Source: PALSA-911 sp963743035
GTDB lineage: Bacteria; Pseudomonadota; Alphaproteobacteria; Acetobacterales; Acetobacteraceae
Direction: 5' to 3'
Length of the DNA: 64,000 bases
NCBI GenBank assembly: GCA_963743035.1
Contig: CAVUOB010000006.1
Span: 310,001 to 374,000, forward strand
Part shown: piece after piece, positions 36,887 through 47,294 of the stretch
Layout: each line of letters starts with the position of its first letter
Numbering within the stretch: position 1 is the stretch's first letter
Made by a program: the position numbers and the translations under genes
Notes under the pieces: model-generated
Told to the model about the DNA's origin: nothing
The model's input: only the letters and a program-made list of their open reading frames with translations
Database searches by the model: none

Positions 36887-37501
36887 TCAGGCGCCGAGAT
36901 TGATGACCTGGACACGCCGGTTGCGCGGTTCGGCGGTCTGGTCGGGGGTCGGGACCAGCGGGTGGTCGGAGCCCATGCCAACCGGTTCGACCCGGTTGCG
37001 GCTGATGCCGAATTTGCTTTCCAAGAAATCGGCGACCGCCTGGGCGCGCCGCTCCGACAGCGTAAGGTTGGCGTCCTTGGTGCCGACCGTGTCGGTATGC
37101 CCCTCGATGCGGAACCGGAACCCGGACATGGAGCTGCTCGACAGCGCCTTGCCCAGTTCGGTGAGCTGGGCGACCGCCTGCGGGGTCAGCTCGGCCGATC
37201 CGGTCTTGAACTGCACCGTCAGGCTGCTGGCCGGAGCAGCGATGTGTCGTGCCTGCGGCGAGGGCGCGGCGTGGTTGCCGGTGGCGGCGGGGACATAGCT
37301 GTTGGCGCCTGCCGCGCCGGCGGGGGGCGCGGCCGGGCGGATGCCACGGGTGGGACCATTCAGCATCGAGGGATTCGGGGTAAGGTCCTTGGTGATCTCG
37401 TCCGCCGAGCGCACCTGCGCCGCGGCTGGCGGCGCCCAATACGGCATCGCGGACAAGACCGAAGCCGCGACCAGCAATGCGGTAACGGAACCAGCGCGCA
37501 T
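36887..37501 (-). CDS. OmpA family outer-membrane/peptidoglycan-binding protein
   Basis: The signal peptide (VTALLVAASVLSAMPYWAPPAAAQ) is followed by a linker and a C-terminal OmpA-like peptidoglycan-binding domain: VQFKTGSAELTPQAVAQL, RIEGHTDTVGTKDANLTLSE with the Asp/Arg binding residues, and NRRVQVINL at the end. There is no N-terminal beta-barrel, so it is a soluble or lipid-free periplasmic protein bound to the wall. The start at 37501 is supported by GAGGGAAAA just upstream. It is the first gene of the pair with the putative metalloprotease. Confidence 0.9.
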   Translation of the reverse strand: MRAGSVTALLVAASVLSAMPYWAPPAAAQVRSADEITKDLTPNPSMLNGPTRGIRPAAPPAGAAGANSYVPAATGNHAAPSPQARHIAAPASSLTVQFKTGSAELTPQAVAQLTELGKALSSSSMSGFRFRIEGHTDTVGTKDANLTLSERRAQAVADFLESKFGISRNRVEPVGMGSDHPLVPTPDQTAEPRNRRVQVINLGA

Positions 37502-37644
37502 GTTGTTTTCCCTCAAGCAAACGTCATTACGCGCGGGAGGCTAACATAGGGCGGTGGGGTGCGATACTTGATTGTTAATTCGCACCTATTCGCAAATCGC
37601 CCGGGTGAACCCGTGTTTGGTGAGCGGTGTTTGGTGACCGGTGT

Positions 37645-37944
37645 TCAGGGGACCCAGTGCGCGGGCACCCAGCGCCATCCCTGGTCGGTCCGGTCCCAGT
37701 ACCCGGGCATCCACAGATCACTATGGGTGCCGCGCGGCACGAACCCGCCGGGAATCCACTCATATCCGGCGCCGGTCCAGTCCCAGTGGCCGGGCTGCCA
37801 GATCAGCAGCGTCTCGGTGACCGGCGGCTTGCCCATGACCTCCACCCGCGGCTCCGGCACCGGCGGGTAGGGCGGATAGGAGGATTGGCAGGCGGACAGG
37901 CCAAGCAACAGCAGCAGGGCTGCGGGCAGGATGGAACGGGTCAT
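37645..37944 (-). CDS. YXWGXW-type lipoprotein, in frame with ispDF
   Basis: From the ATG at 37944 the sequence reads as a complete 99-residue lipoprotein: signal MTRSILPAALLLLLGLSAC with lipobox LSAC, then a Pro/Tyr linker and repeated Trp motifs (WQPGHWDWTGAGYEWIPGG, WMPGYWDRTDQGWRWVPAHW) typical of small envelope proteins of this type. No stop codon separates it from the upstream ispDF frame, and no clear ribosome site is present. It is most likely an independent gene whose upstream stop has been lost or obscured. Confidence 0.7.
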   Translation of the reverse strand: MTRSILPAALLLLLGLSACQSSYPPYPPVPEPRVEVMGKPPVTETLLIWQPGHWDWTGAGYEWIPGGFVPRGTHSDLWMPGYWDRTDQGWRWVPAHWVP

Positions 37945-39099
37945 AACGGCACCAGTCACGGTTGCTACCGCCTGGGCGGCAATGCCTTCGCCCCGGCCGG
38001 TAAATCCAAGCTTTTCAGTCGTCGTCGCTTTCACCGAAACACAACGGACATCCACCCCCAGGAGTTCCGCCAGCCGCGCCATCATCGCGCCCGCATGGGG
38101 CGCGATCTTCGGCCGCTCGCAGATCAGTGTCACGTCGACATTCGCCAGCACCCCGCCACGCGCGGCGATGCGCCCGGCCGCGTGCCTCAGGAACCGGGCG
38201 CTGTCGGCATCCTTCCAATCGGCCTCGCTCGGCGGGAAATGCCGGCCGATATCGCCCTCCGCCAGCGCGCCATAGATCGCGTCGCACAGCGCGTGGATGC
38301 CGACATCGGCGTCCGAATGTCCGGCAAGGCCCTTGTCGTGCGGCACATCCACGCCGCACAGGATCAGCTTGCGACCTTCGGCCAGCACATGCACGTCAAA
38401 ACCGGTGCCGACGCGGGGATACAGCCGCGCGGTCAATGCCTGCTCCAGGCGCATGGCGTCCTCCGGGTAGGTAAGCTTGATGTTGGCATCGGCGCCGGGG
38501 ACCAGCAGCACGGTCTCGCCGGCGGCCTCCAGCAGGGAGGCGTCGTCGGTCGCCATCTGGTCCTGCCCGGCGCGGTGCAGCGCCAGCAGCGTGGCGAAGC
38601 GGAAGGCCTGCGGCGTCTGCGCCCGGAACAGGCCCTCGCGCGCGACCGTGGCGGCGATCGCCGGACCGGCCGCATGGCCCTGCGCGCGCTTCAACGTATC
38701 GGCCACCGGCACCGCCGGGATCGCGCCCGGCGCGTGCTGCAACGCCGTGAGCAGGTTGGGCACGGTTCCCGCGGGAATGACCGGGCGCGCGGCATCATGC
38801 ACCAGCACGATATCCGGCGCGCGGTCCTCCCCGAGCGCCGCCAGGGCTTCCAGCCCGGCGTGGACGCTGTCCTGGCGGGTGGCGCCGCCCGGCACCACGG
38901 GCAAATGGTCGATGCCCGCCAGGGCGGCGCCGATCGCGGTCGCATCGCCGACCGGCTGGATCAGCTGGACATGCGGGGCCAGGGCCTCGGCCGCGTAGCG
39001 GATCACCGGTCTGCCGGCGAGGACCAGGAATTGCTTCGGCGTGTCCGCGCCGAAGCGGCTGCCGGACCCGCCGGCGACAAGAATGACGGCAATGCGCAT
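37645..39099 (-). CDS. ispDF: bifunctional IspD/IspF, reading on into a lipoprotein domain
   Basis: This is the bifunctional MEP-pathway enzyme: the IspD part makes CDP-methylerythritol and the IspF part makes the cyclodiphosphate for isoprenoid synthesis. IspD motifs are ILVAGGSGSRFG, TPKQFL and LVHDAARPVI; IspF motifs are the metal site GTGFDVH, the loop LAGHSDADVGIHALCDAIYG and the C-terminal TTTEKLGFTGRGEGIAAQA. The two halves alone make about 385 residues, the usual size, ending near 37945. The frame then continues without a stop into a lipoprotein sequence. The ispD start at 39099 is clear. A hydrophobic lipobox in a cytosolic enzyme is implausible, so a missing stop is likely (a TGA exists one frame over, in GTGACTGG). 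Confidence 0.9.
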   Translation of the reverse strand: MRIAVILVAGGSGSRFGADTPKQFLVLAGRPVIRYAAEALAPHVQLIQPVGDATAIGAALAGIDHLPVVPGGATRQDSVHAGLEALAALGEDRAPDIVLVHDAARPVIPAGTVPNLLTALQHAPGAIPAVPVADTLKRAQGHAAGPAIAATVAREGLFRAQTPQAFRFATLLALHRAGQDQMATDDASLLEAAGETVLLVPGADANIKLTYPEDAMRLEQALTARLYPRVGTGFDVHVLAEGRKLILCGVDVPHDKGLAGHSDADVGIHALCDAIYGALAEGDIGRHFPPSEADWKDADSARFLRHAAGRIAARGGVLANVDVTLICERPKIAPHAGAMMARLAELLGVDVRCVSVKATTTEKLGFTGRGEGIAAQAVATVTGAVMTRSILPAALLLLLGLSACQSSYPPYPPVPEPRVEVMGKPPVTETLLIWQPGHWDWTGAGYEWIPGGFVPRGTHSDLWMPGYWDRTDQGWRWVPAHWVP

Positions 39100-39334
39100 G
39101 CCGCAAACTCTCCGCGCGCGAGCGATCCGTCAACCTCGGCGATGTCGCCACCGTCACCGGCGTGCAACAGATCCGGCAACACTGTGACAACGAGGACGCA
39201 AAAACTCGTGCACAACGATTGCGAAACCCGGCGGACCTCGGTAGTTTGCACAAATGATGGGCAAACTGCCGAACCTTACATCCCACGCCGCTTCCCCTGG
39301 CTGTGGTTCTGTTCCCGCAAACCCGCCGGCTTCC

Positions 39335-40396
39335 ATGCTGCGGCCGATCGCGCTCGGCCCCGACATTCGCATCGACACGCCGGTGATCCTGGCGCCGATG
39401 TCGGGCGTGACCGACCTGCCGTTCCGCCGCCTGGCGCGCGAACAGGGGACCGGTCTGGTGGTCTCCGAGATGATCGCCTCCTGGGCGATGATCCGGGAAA
39501 ACCGCAACACGCTGCGCATGGCCGAGGTCGATGCCGGGGACGGCCCGAGCTCGGTGCAGCTCGCCGGCTGCGATCCGCAGGCGATGGCGGAAGCCGCGCG
39601 CATCGCCGTCGACCTCGGCGCCGACATCATCGACATCAATTTCGGCTGTCCGGTGAAGAAGGTCGCGGTCGGCCAGTCCGCCGGCTCCGCGCTGATGCGC
39701 GACGAGGCGGCGGCGGGGCGTATCCTGGAGGCGACGGCGCGCGCGGTGCCGGTTCCCGTCACCATGAAGATGCGCATGGGCTGGGATCACGCCAACCTGA
39801 ATGCGCCTAGCCTGGCTCGCATCGCCGAGGAATCGGGCATCCGCATGCTGACCGTGCACGGTCGCACCCGCCAGCAATTCTATACCGGCACGGCCAACTG
39901 GGACTTCATCGCGGAAGTGAAGAACGCGGTGCAAATCCCCGTAATCGCAAACGGCGACATTCTGACCGAGGATGACGCGGCGGAGGCCTTGTGCCGCTCG
40001 GGCGCCGACGGGGTCATGATCGGGCGGGGCTGCTACGGCCGTCCCTGGTTCCCGGCCCAGGTCGCGGGTTTCCTGCGCACCGGCAGGCGCCAGGCCGAAC
40101 CGCCCTTGGCGCGACAGAAAGCCCTGATTCTCCAGCACTACGAGGCGATGCTGACGCATTTCGGGCGCGATGCCGGGCTGCGGCTGGCGCGCAAGCATAT
40201 CTCCTGGTACTCGCGCGGGCTGACCGGATCGGCCGAGTTCCGCGCCACCGTCACCCGGCTGGCCGATAGCGACGCGGTCATCGAGCTGATCCACCGCTTC
40301 TTCGACCCGCTGATCGCCCGCGGCGCGACCCGGGCGGCAGTGCAGGAGCAGTCTGAGGCAGAACAGGGTGGCGCGGAACAGGGTTTGGCGGCATGA
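39335..40396 (+). CDS. dusB: tRNA-dihydrouridine synthase (DusB type)
   Basis: This FMN enzyme reduces uridines in the tRNA D-loop. Key features are the N-terminal ILAPMSGVTDLPFRRLA, the FMN and substrate site IINFGCPVKKV-like stretch DINFGCPVKKVAVG with the catalytic Cys, the MKMRMGWD strand and LTVHGRTRQQFYTGTANWD. The ATG at 39335 gives the usual N-terminus; the frame is open back to 39254 but the extra residues do not resemble the family. The C-terminus has a short Gln/Glu/Gly repeat. The stop overlaps ntrB (ATGA), the common alphaproteobacterial dusB-ntrB-ntrC order. Confidence 0.93.
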   Translation: MLRPIALGPDIRIDTPVILAPMSGVTDLPFRRLAREQGTGLVVSEMIASWAMIRENRNTLRMAEVDAGDGPSSVQLAGCDPQAMAEAARIAVDLGADIIDINFGCPVKKVAVGQSAGSALMRDEAAAGRILEATARAVPVPVTMKMRMGWDHANLNAPSLARIAEESGIRMLTVHGRTRQQFYTGTANWDFIAEVKNAVQIPVIANGDILTEDDAAEALCRSGADGVMIGRGCYGRPWFPAQVAGFLRTGRRQAEPPLARQKALILQHYEAMLTHFGRDAGLRLARKHISWYSRGLTGSAEFRATVTRLADSDAVIELIHRFFDPLIARGATRAAVQEQSEAEQGGAEQGLAA

Positions 40397-41550
40397 GCGG
40401 CGCCATCACCCGCCGGGTGCTGGCCGCAGTCGGCCGCTCCTCCGAAAAGCGCCATTCCGAGCAGCGCGCCGCCGACCCGACGCAGATCCTCAGCGCGATG
40501 CAGGTGCCGGTGGTGCTGCTGGATCGCGACAACCGCTTCCGCTTCGTGAACCACGCCGCCGAACAGTTCCTGGGCATTTCCGTCCCGCAGCTGGCGCAGA
40601 TGCAGCTCTCGGACCTGCTGCCGCGGGACAATCCGCTGTTCATGCTGATCGACCAGGTGCGCCAGACCGGGATCACCGTCTCCGACCATGAGCTGACGCT
40701 GGAAAGCCCGCGGATGAACAAGCCGGGCATCACGGTCCAGGGCTCCCCGCTGCCGGAGGAGGAAGGCGCGGTGCTGCTGGTGCTGCAGGATGCCTCGGCG
40801 GCGCGGACGCTGGATCGCCAGCTGGCGTTTCGCGGCGCGGCGCGCAGCGTCACCGGCATGGCGGCGATCCTGGCGCATGAGGTGAAGAACCCGCTATCGG
40901 GGATCCGCGGCGCGGCCCAGCTGCTGGAGGCGTCGGTGGACGAGGCCGACCGCGAACTGGCAGTGCTGATCCGCGACGAGGCGGACCGCATCCGCGATCT
41001 GGTCGACCGCATGGAGATCTTCTCCGAAAAGCCGATCGCGCGCAGCGCGGTGAACATCCATCGCGTGCTCGAGCATGTGCGCATCCTGGCGCAGAGCGGC
41101 TTCGCCGCGCATGTCCGCTTCGCCGAGCATTACGATCCGTCGCTACCCCCGGTATGGGGCAATCGCGACCAGCTGATCCAGGTGGTGCTCAACCTGGTCA
41201 AGAATGCCGCCGAGGCAGTGACGGCGCCGGACATCCGCCATCCCGAGATCGTCCTCACCACCGGGTTCCAGCACGGGGTCCGCATCGCCGTTCCCGGCAC
41301 CAGCAAGCGGCTCGACCTGCCGCTGCTGGTCAGTGTGCGTGACAACGGGCCGGGCATTCCCGAGGACATCCGCCCGCATCTGTTCGACCCCTTCATCAGC
41401 ACCAAGCCGGCCGGCAGCGGGCTCGGCCTGGCGCTGGTGGCCAAGATCGTCGGCGACCATGGCGGGCTGATCGAGGTCGAGAGCCGGCCGGGGCGCACCG
41501 AATTCCGTCTGCATCTGCCGGTTCTCGCGGATGAAGAATCCGACCCCTGA
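40393..41550 (+). CDS. ntrB: nitrogen regulation histidine kinase NtrB
   Basis: NtrB (GlnL) is the PII-controlled sensor kinase and phosphatase of NtrC. It is cytoplasmic with no TM helix. The order is a PAS-like N-terminal domain (MQVPVVLLDRDNRFRFVNHA), the H-box AHEVKNPLSGIRGAAQLL, then HATPase boxes: N-box LVKNAAEAV, G1 VRDNGPGIP and G2 GSGLGLALV. It starts on the dusB ATGA overlap and is followed 26 bases later by ntrC. Confidence 0.95.
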   Translation: MSGAITRRVLAAVGRSSEKRHSEQRAADPTQILSAMQVPVVLLDRDNRFRFVNHAAEQFLGISVPQLAQMQLSDLLPRDNPLFMLIDQVRQTGITVSDHELTLESPRMNKPGITVQGSPLPEEEGAVLLVLQDASAARTLDRQLAFRGAARSVTGMAAILAHEVKNPLSGIRGAAQLLEASVDEADRELAVLIRDEADRIRDLVDRMEIFSEKPIARSAVNIHRVLEHVRILAQSGFAAHVRFAEHYDPSLPPVWGNRDQLIQVVLNLVKNAAEAVTAPDIRHPEIVLTTGFQHGVRIAVPGTSKRLDLPLLVSVRDNGPGIPEDIRPHLFDPFISTKPAGSGLGLALVAKIVGDHGGLIEVESRPGRTEFRLHLPVLADEESDP

Positions 41551-41657
41551 GTTCCGGCGTCCATGAGCCGTCAGCCATGAGCCCCGAAAGCGGTCCGAAC
41601 GCCGCTTCCTTCAGCCACAACGAACAAGATGCGCCAGCGCAGGATACACACCACCCG

Positions 41658-43121
<1,464 letters not shown>

Positions 43122-43170
43122 CGCATGGCTGTCCGCATCGCAGCAAGGCGCGAACCGGCGAGGGGCGAGC

Positions 43171-45540
43171 ATGATGCCTGCGCAGGAACCCGTCGCCGCT
43201 GACGCGGCACGCACCGAGCCATCCGGCCCGGAGCAGAGCCGGTCCGTGCTGCGCAAGCTCGGCGAGGCCCTGCTCGGCAAGATCGCCACCATCGTGTTCG
43301 CCTGCCTGGCCCTCGCGGTGGGCATCGCCACCTTCGCGCTGCTGGCGCATGGCACGCCGCTCGGCTTCACCCCCGGCGTCGGCGTCGGCCTGGTGCTGGC
43401 CAATCTGTCCGTGCTGCTGCTGCTCGGCGCCGTGCTGGCCGGACGGCTCACCCGGGTCTGGGTGGAGCGCCGGCGCGGCTCGGCCGGATCGCGCCTGCAT
43501 GTCCGCTTGGTGCTGCTGTTCAGCGGCGTCGCGGTGGCGCCGACCATCGTCGTCGCGGCCTTCGCGGTCGCCTTCTTCCATTTCGGCATCCAGGCCTGGT
43601 TCAACGATCCGGTGCGCGCCGCGCTGGATGCCTCGCTGCAGGCCTCGCGCGGCTATCTGGAGGAGCATCGCAACAACATCCGCTCCGTCGCACTGGAGAT
43701 GGGCAACGACGTCACCCGCGCCGGCCCCTATCTCTCCGCCGACCCCAACGCCTTCGCCGAATTGCTGGCCACCCAGACCGCCCTGCGCGGCCTGACGGAG
43801 GCGGTGATCTTCGAACCGGTGACCGGGCAGATCATGGCCTCCGCCGGCCTGCTCGACGGCATGGGCACCGAGCCGCCGCCGGCCTGGGCCACCGAGCGGG
43901 CGCGCGCCGGCGATGTCGCCGTGCTGAACGCCGATGACGGCGCGCGGGTCCGCGCGGTCGTGCAGCTCGAATCCACCCCGCCGCTGATGCTGGTGATCGG
44001 CCGCCCGGTCGATCCGCAGATCCTGGCCTATATGGAGCGCACCGAAAGCGCGGTCGCCGAATACAACCGCCTCGACGACAACCGGTCCTGGCTGCAGATC
44101 GCCTTCGCCTGGATCTTCGCCATCGTCGCGCTGCTGGTGCTGTCCGCCGCGGTGCTGATCGGCCTGGTCATGGCCAACCAGATCGCCCGGCCGATCGGCC
44201 GCCTGATCCATGCCGCCGAGCGGGTGCGCAGCGGCGACCTGTATGTACGCGTGCCGGAAACCAGGACCCAGGACGAGATCGCCGGCCTGTCGCGCGCCTT
44301 CAACCGCATGACCGGCCAACTCGCCGCCCAGCGCACCGAATTGATGGACGCCTACAGCCAGATCGACGAGCGCCGGCGCTTCACCGAGACGGTGCTGTCC
44401 GGCGTCTCCGCCGGCGTCATCGGCCTGGACGCGAACGGGCGGATCGAGTTGCCGAACCATGCCGCGCGGGAATTGCTGGAGGCCGACCTGCTGTCGGCGA
44501 TCGGGCAGGAACTCGGCACCGTCGTGCCGGAATTCGCCGAGCTCATGCGCGAGGCGCAGGCAGCGCCCGAGCGCGCCCGCACGGCGGAGATCCAGATCGG
44601 CCCGGTCAGCCGCCGGCGCACCCTGCTGGTGCGCATCGGCGCCGACCTGACCGGCGGGCGCACGGACGGGTTCGTGGTCACCTTCGACGACATCACCGAG
44701 CTGCAATCGGCCCAGCGCAAGGCCGCCTGGGCGGACGTGGCGCGGCGCATCGCGCATGAGATCAAGAACCCGCTGACCCCGATCCAGCTCTCCGCCGAGC
44801 GGTTGAAGCGGCGCTTTGCCAAGGAAATCACCTCGGACCCCGATACCTTCATCCAGTGCGCCGATACCATCGTGCGCAGCGTCGGCGATATCGGCCGCAT
44901 GGTGGACGAGTTCTCCGCCTTCGCCCGCATGCCCCAGCCGGTCATCAAGCCGGAGGATATCGGCCGCATCGCGCGCGAGGCGCTGGTGCTGCAGAAGACC
45001 GCCCGCCCGCAGATCACCTGGACCACCGACATTCCCGCGCAGGGCCCCATCGCCCTCTGCGACCGGCGGATGCTGGTGCAGGCGATGACCAACCTGTTGC
45101 AGAACGCCGCCGACGCCGTGGCCATGCGCCCGGGTGCCGGCCACATCACGCTGTCGGTGCAGGCGGTCGCGGGATCAGCGGGCGCGGGCCAACCGGGCGC
45201 GGGCCAATCGGGTGCAGGCCAATCGGGTGCGGGCACAGTGCGCATCACCGTCAGCGATGACGGGGTCGGCCTGCCGGACGAGGATCGCGCCCGGCTGACC
45301 GAGCCTTATGTCACCCACAAGCCGAAAGGGACCGGGCTTGGGCTCGCCATCGTGAAGAAGATCCTCGAGGACCACGGCGGATCGCTGCTGCTGGAGGACC
45401 GCGCCGACGGGCCCGGCGCCAGCGTCAGCCTGATATTGCCGATGCCGGCCGCGCCGGACCCGACCCAGGCGACGGACACGGCCGCTTCCGCCGGGGAAAC
45501 GCAAGGCGCCGAAGGTGCGAAGGTGATCCATGGCGCATGA
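43171..45540 (+). CDS. ntrY: nitrogen regulation sensor kinase NtrY
   Basis: NtrY is a membrane sensor kinase, partner of NtrX, involved in nitrogen and redox control. N-terminal TM helices (IATIVFACLALAVGIATFALL and two more) flank a periplasmic-type region; a further TM (WIFAIVALLVLSAAVLIGLV) leads into HAMP (RPIGRLIHAAERV), a PAS domain (IGLDANGRIELPNHAA), the H-box AHEIKNPLTPIQLSAERLK and HATPase motifs (LLQNAADAV, DDGVGLPDED, GTGLGLAIV). An insertion encoded by 15-bp repeats (45181-45235) lies in the ATPase domain. The end overlaps ntrX by 11 bases. Confidence 0.93.
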   Translation: MMPAQEPVAADAARTEPSGPEQSRSVLRKLGEALLGKIATIVFACLALAVGIATFALLAHGTPLGFTPGVGVGLVLANLSVLLLLGAVLAGRLTRVWVERRRGSAGSRLHVRLVLLFSGVAVAPTIVVAAFAVAFFHFGIQAWFNDPVRAALDASLQASRGYLEEHRNNIRSVALEMGNDVTRAGPYLSADPNAFAELLATQTALRGLTEAVIFEPVTGQIMASAGLLDGMGTEPPPAWATERARAGDVAVLNADDGARVRAVVQLESTPPLMLVIGRPVDPQILAYMERTESAVAEYNRLDDNRSWLQIAFAWIFAIVALLVLSAAVLIGLVMANQIARPIGRLIHAAERVRSGDLYVRVPETRTQDEIAGLSRAFNRMTGQLAAQRTELMDAYSQIDERRRFTETVLSGVSAGVIGLDANGRIELPNHAARELLEADLLSAIGQELGTVVPEFAELMREAQAAPERARTAEIQIGPVSRRRTLLVRIGADLTGGRTDGFVVTFDDITELQSAQRKAAWADVARRIAHEIKNPLTPIQLSAERLKRRFAKEITSDPDTFIQCADTIVRSVGDIGRMVDEFSAFARMPQPVIKPEDIGRIAREALVLQKTARPQITWTTDIPAQGPIALCDRRMLVQAMTNLLQNAADAVAMRPGAGHITLSVQAVAGSAGAGQPGAGQSGAGQSGAGTVRITVSDDGVGLPDEDRARLTEPYVTHKPKGTGLGLAIVKKILEDHGGSLLLEDRADGPGASVSLILPMPAAPDPTQATDTAASAGETQGAEGAKVIHGA
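45181..45235 (+). repeat. imperfect 15-bp tandem repeats in ntrY
   Basis: The units GGCGCGGGCCAACCG, GGCGCGGGCCAATCG and GGTGCAGGCCAATCG, followed by a partial fourth, encode GAGQ-type residues between the N box and the G1 box of the kinase. Confidence 0.85.
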
Positions 45541-46924
45541 AATCCTGATCGTCGACGACGAGCCCGACATCCGGCTGCTGATCGAGGGCGTGCTGCGCGA
45601 CGAGGGCTACGAGACCCGCCAGGCGGCCGATTCGACCGACACCATCGCGGCCTTCCGCCTGCGACGGCCGTCCCTGGTCATCCTCGATGTCTGGCTGCAG
45701 GGCTCGCGCCTGGACGGGCTCGGCATCCTGCAGGCGCTGCACAGCGAGGAGCCGCATGTGCCGGTGGTGATGATCTCCGGCCACGGCAACATCGAGACCG
45801 CGGTGACCGCGATCCAGCGCGGCGCCTATGATTTCATCGAAAAACCGTTCCAGTCCGACCGGCTGCTGCTGGTCGTGCGCCGCGCGCTGCAGGCCGCAGC
45901 CCTGGCGCGCGAGAACGCGGAACTGCGCCTGCGCGCCGGGCCGGAGACGACGCTGACCGGCGAGAGCCAGGCCATCGTGCAGCTGCGGGCCAGCGTGGAG
46001 CGCGTCGCGCCGACCGGATCGCGCGTGCTGATCACCGGCGCGGCCGGCTCGGGCAAGGAGGTGGTGGCGCGGATGATCCACAGCCTGTCGCGCCGCGCCG
46101 AGGGGCCGTTCGTGGTGCTGAACTGCGCCACGCTCAATCCCGCGCGCTTCGAGGAAGAACTGTTCGGGGTGGAGGCGGGCAGCGATTCCGTGACCCATCC
46201 GCGCCGGGCCGGCGTGCTGGAACGCGCGCATGGCGGCACGCTGCTGCTGGACGAAGTGTCGGACATGCCGGTGGAGACCCAGGGCAAGATCGTGCGCGCC
46301 CTGCAGGACCAGACCTTCGAGCGTCTGGGCGGGTCCAGCCGGGTGAAGGTGGACGTGCGCGTTATCGCCACCAGCAACAAGGACCTGACCGAGGAGATCG
46401 GCGCCGGCCGGTTCCGCGAGGATCTGTATTACCGCCTGGCCGTCGTGCCGCTGCGGGTGCCCAGTCTCAAGGAAAGGCGCGAGGACGTGCCGGACCTGGC
46501 GCGCCTTTTCATCGCCCGCTCGGCCGAGACCTCCGGTATGTCCGCCCGCGAATTGTCGGCCGACACGCTGACCGCGCTGCAGGCCTATGACTGGCCGGGC
46601 AATGTGCGCCAGCTGCGCAACCTGATGGACTGGCTGCTGATCATGGCGCCGGGCGGTGCCGGCGACCCGATCCGCGCCGACATGCTACCGCCGGAGATCG
46701 GCTCCTCCGCGCCCGCGCTGCTGACCATCGACCCCGCGGCGGACATCATGGCGCTGCCGTTGCGCGACGCGCGGGACCTGTTCGAAACCCAGTATTTGCA
46801 CGCCCAGCTGTTGCGCTTCGGCGGTAATATCAGCCGCACCGCCCAGTTCGTCGGCATGGAACGCAGCGCGCTGCACCGCAAGCTGAAGCAGCTCGGCGTC
46901 AACTCGGACGAGCGGGCGGGGTAG
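45530..46924 (+). CDS. ntrX: nitrogen regulation response regulator NtrX
   Basis: This is the response regulator partner of NtrY. The receiver domain begins ILIVDDEPDIRLLIEGVL with the phospho-Asp in LVILDVW, followed by YDFIEKPF. The AAA+ domain keeps Walker A GAAGSGKE and Walker B GTLLLDEVSDMP, but the GAFTGA loop that contacts sigma-54 is replaced (EELFGVEAGSDSVTHPRRAG). A Fis-like helix (TAQFVGMERSALHRKLKQLG) ends the protein. Loss of GAFTGA is common in alphaproteobacterial NtrX, so it may regulate without sigma-54. It overlaps ntrY. Confidence 0.93.
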   Translation: MAHEILIVDDEPDIRLLIEGVLRDEGYETRQAADSTDTIAAFRLRRPSLVILDVWLQGSRLDGLGILQALHSEEPHVPVVMISGHGNIETAVTAIQRGAYDFIEKPFQSDRLLLVVRRALQAAALARENAELRLRAGPETTLTGESQAIVQLRASVERVAPTGSRVLITGAAGSGKEVVARMIHSLSRRAEGPFVVLNCATLNPARFEEELFGVEAGSDSVTHPRRAGVLERAHGGTLLLDEVSDMPVETQGKIVRALQDQTFERLGGSSRVKVDVRVIATSNKDLTEEIGAGRFREDLYYRLAVVPLRVPSLKERREDVPDLARLFIARSAETSGMSARELSADTLTALQAYDWPGNVRQLRNLMDWLLIMAPGGAGDPIRADMLPPEIGSSAPALLTIDPAADIMALPLRDARDLFETQYLHAQLLRFGGNISRTAQFVGMERSALHRKLKQLGVNSDERAG

Positions 46925-46929
46925 CGGCC

Positions 46930-47292
46930 ATGTCGGTGTTTTCGCGCATTTTCTTCAAAGCCGCGCGGCGGCCGGAGGCCTGGATGGAGCCGCGCGACCT
47001 CGCGGCCCGGCTGGCGGCGGGTGCCGTGCCGATCATATTGGACGTGCGCGGTCCCGACGAGTTCACCGGTCCACTCGGTCATATCGCCGGAGCGCGCAAC
47101 CTGCCGCTGGATGCGCTGGCAGCGGAAATTCCCGCCCTGGCGCGGCATGGCGGCGCCATTGTCACGGTCTGCCGGACGGACCGGCGATCCGCCACCGCCG
47201 CGCGGCTGTTGCGTGACGCCGGCGCGGGCGAGGTGTCGGCGCTGCGCGGCGGCATGGAGGCCTGGAACCGCTTCGGCCTCCCGACCGGCTAG
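46930..47292 (+). CDS. rhodanese-like domain protein
   Basis: This is a single rhodanese domain of about 120 residues. The active-site Cys is in IVTVCRTDRRSATAARLL, and VPIILDVRGPDEFTGPLGHI is the usual entry strand and CH2A-type motif. There is no signal peptide, so it is cytosolic. It lies 5 bases after ntrX and 2 bases before the flavoprotein gene. Possible roles are persulfide transfer or a regulatory switch linked to the flavoprotein. Confidence 0.85.
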   Translation: MSVFSRIFFKAARRPEAWMEPRDLAARLAAGAVPIILDVRGPDEFTGPLGHIAGARNLPLDALAAEIPALARHGGAIVTVCRTDRRSATAARLLRDAGAGEVSALRGGMEAWNRFGLPTG

Positions 47293-47294
47293 CG

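Noticed and set aside
45530..46924. NtrX without GAFTGA as a defective gene
   Set aside because: Lack of this loop is a known feature of many alphaproteobacterial NtrX proteins; the rest of the protein is intact.
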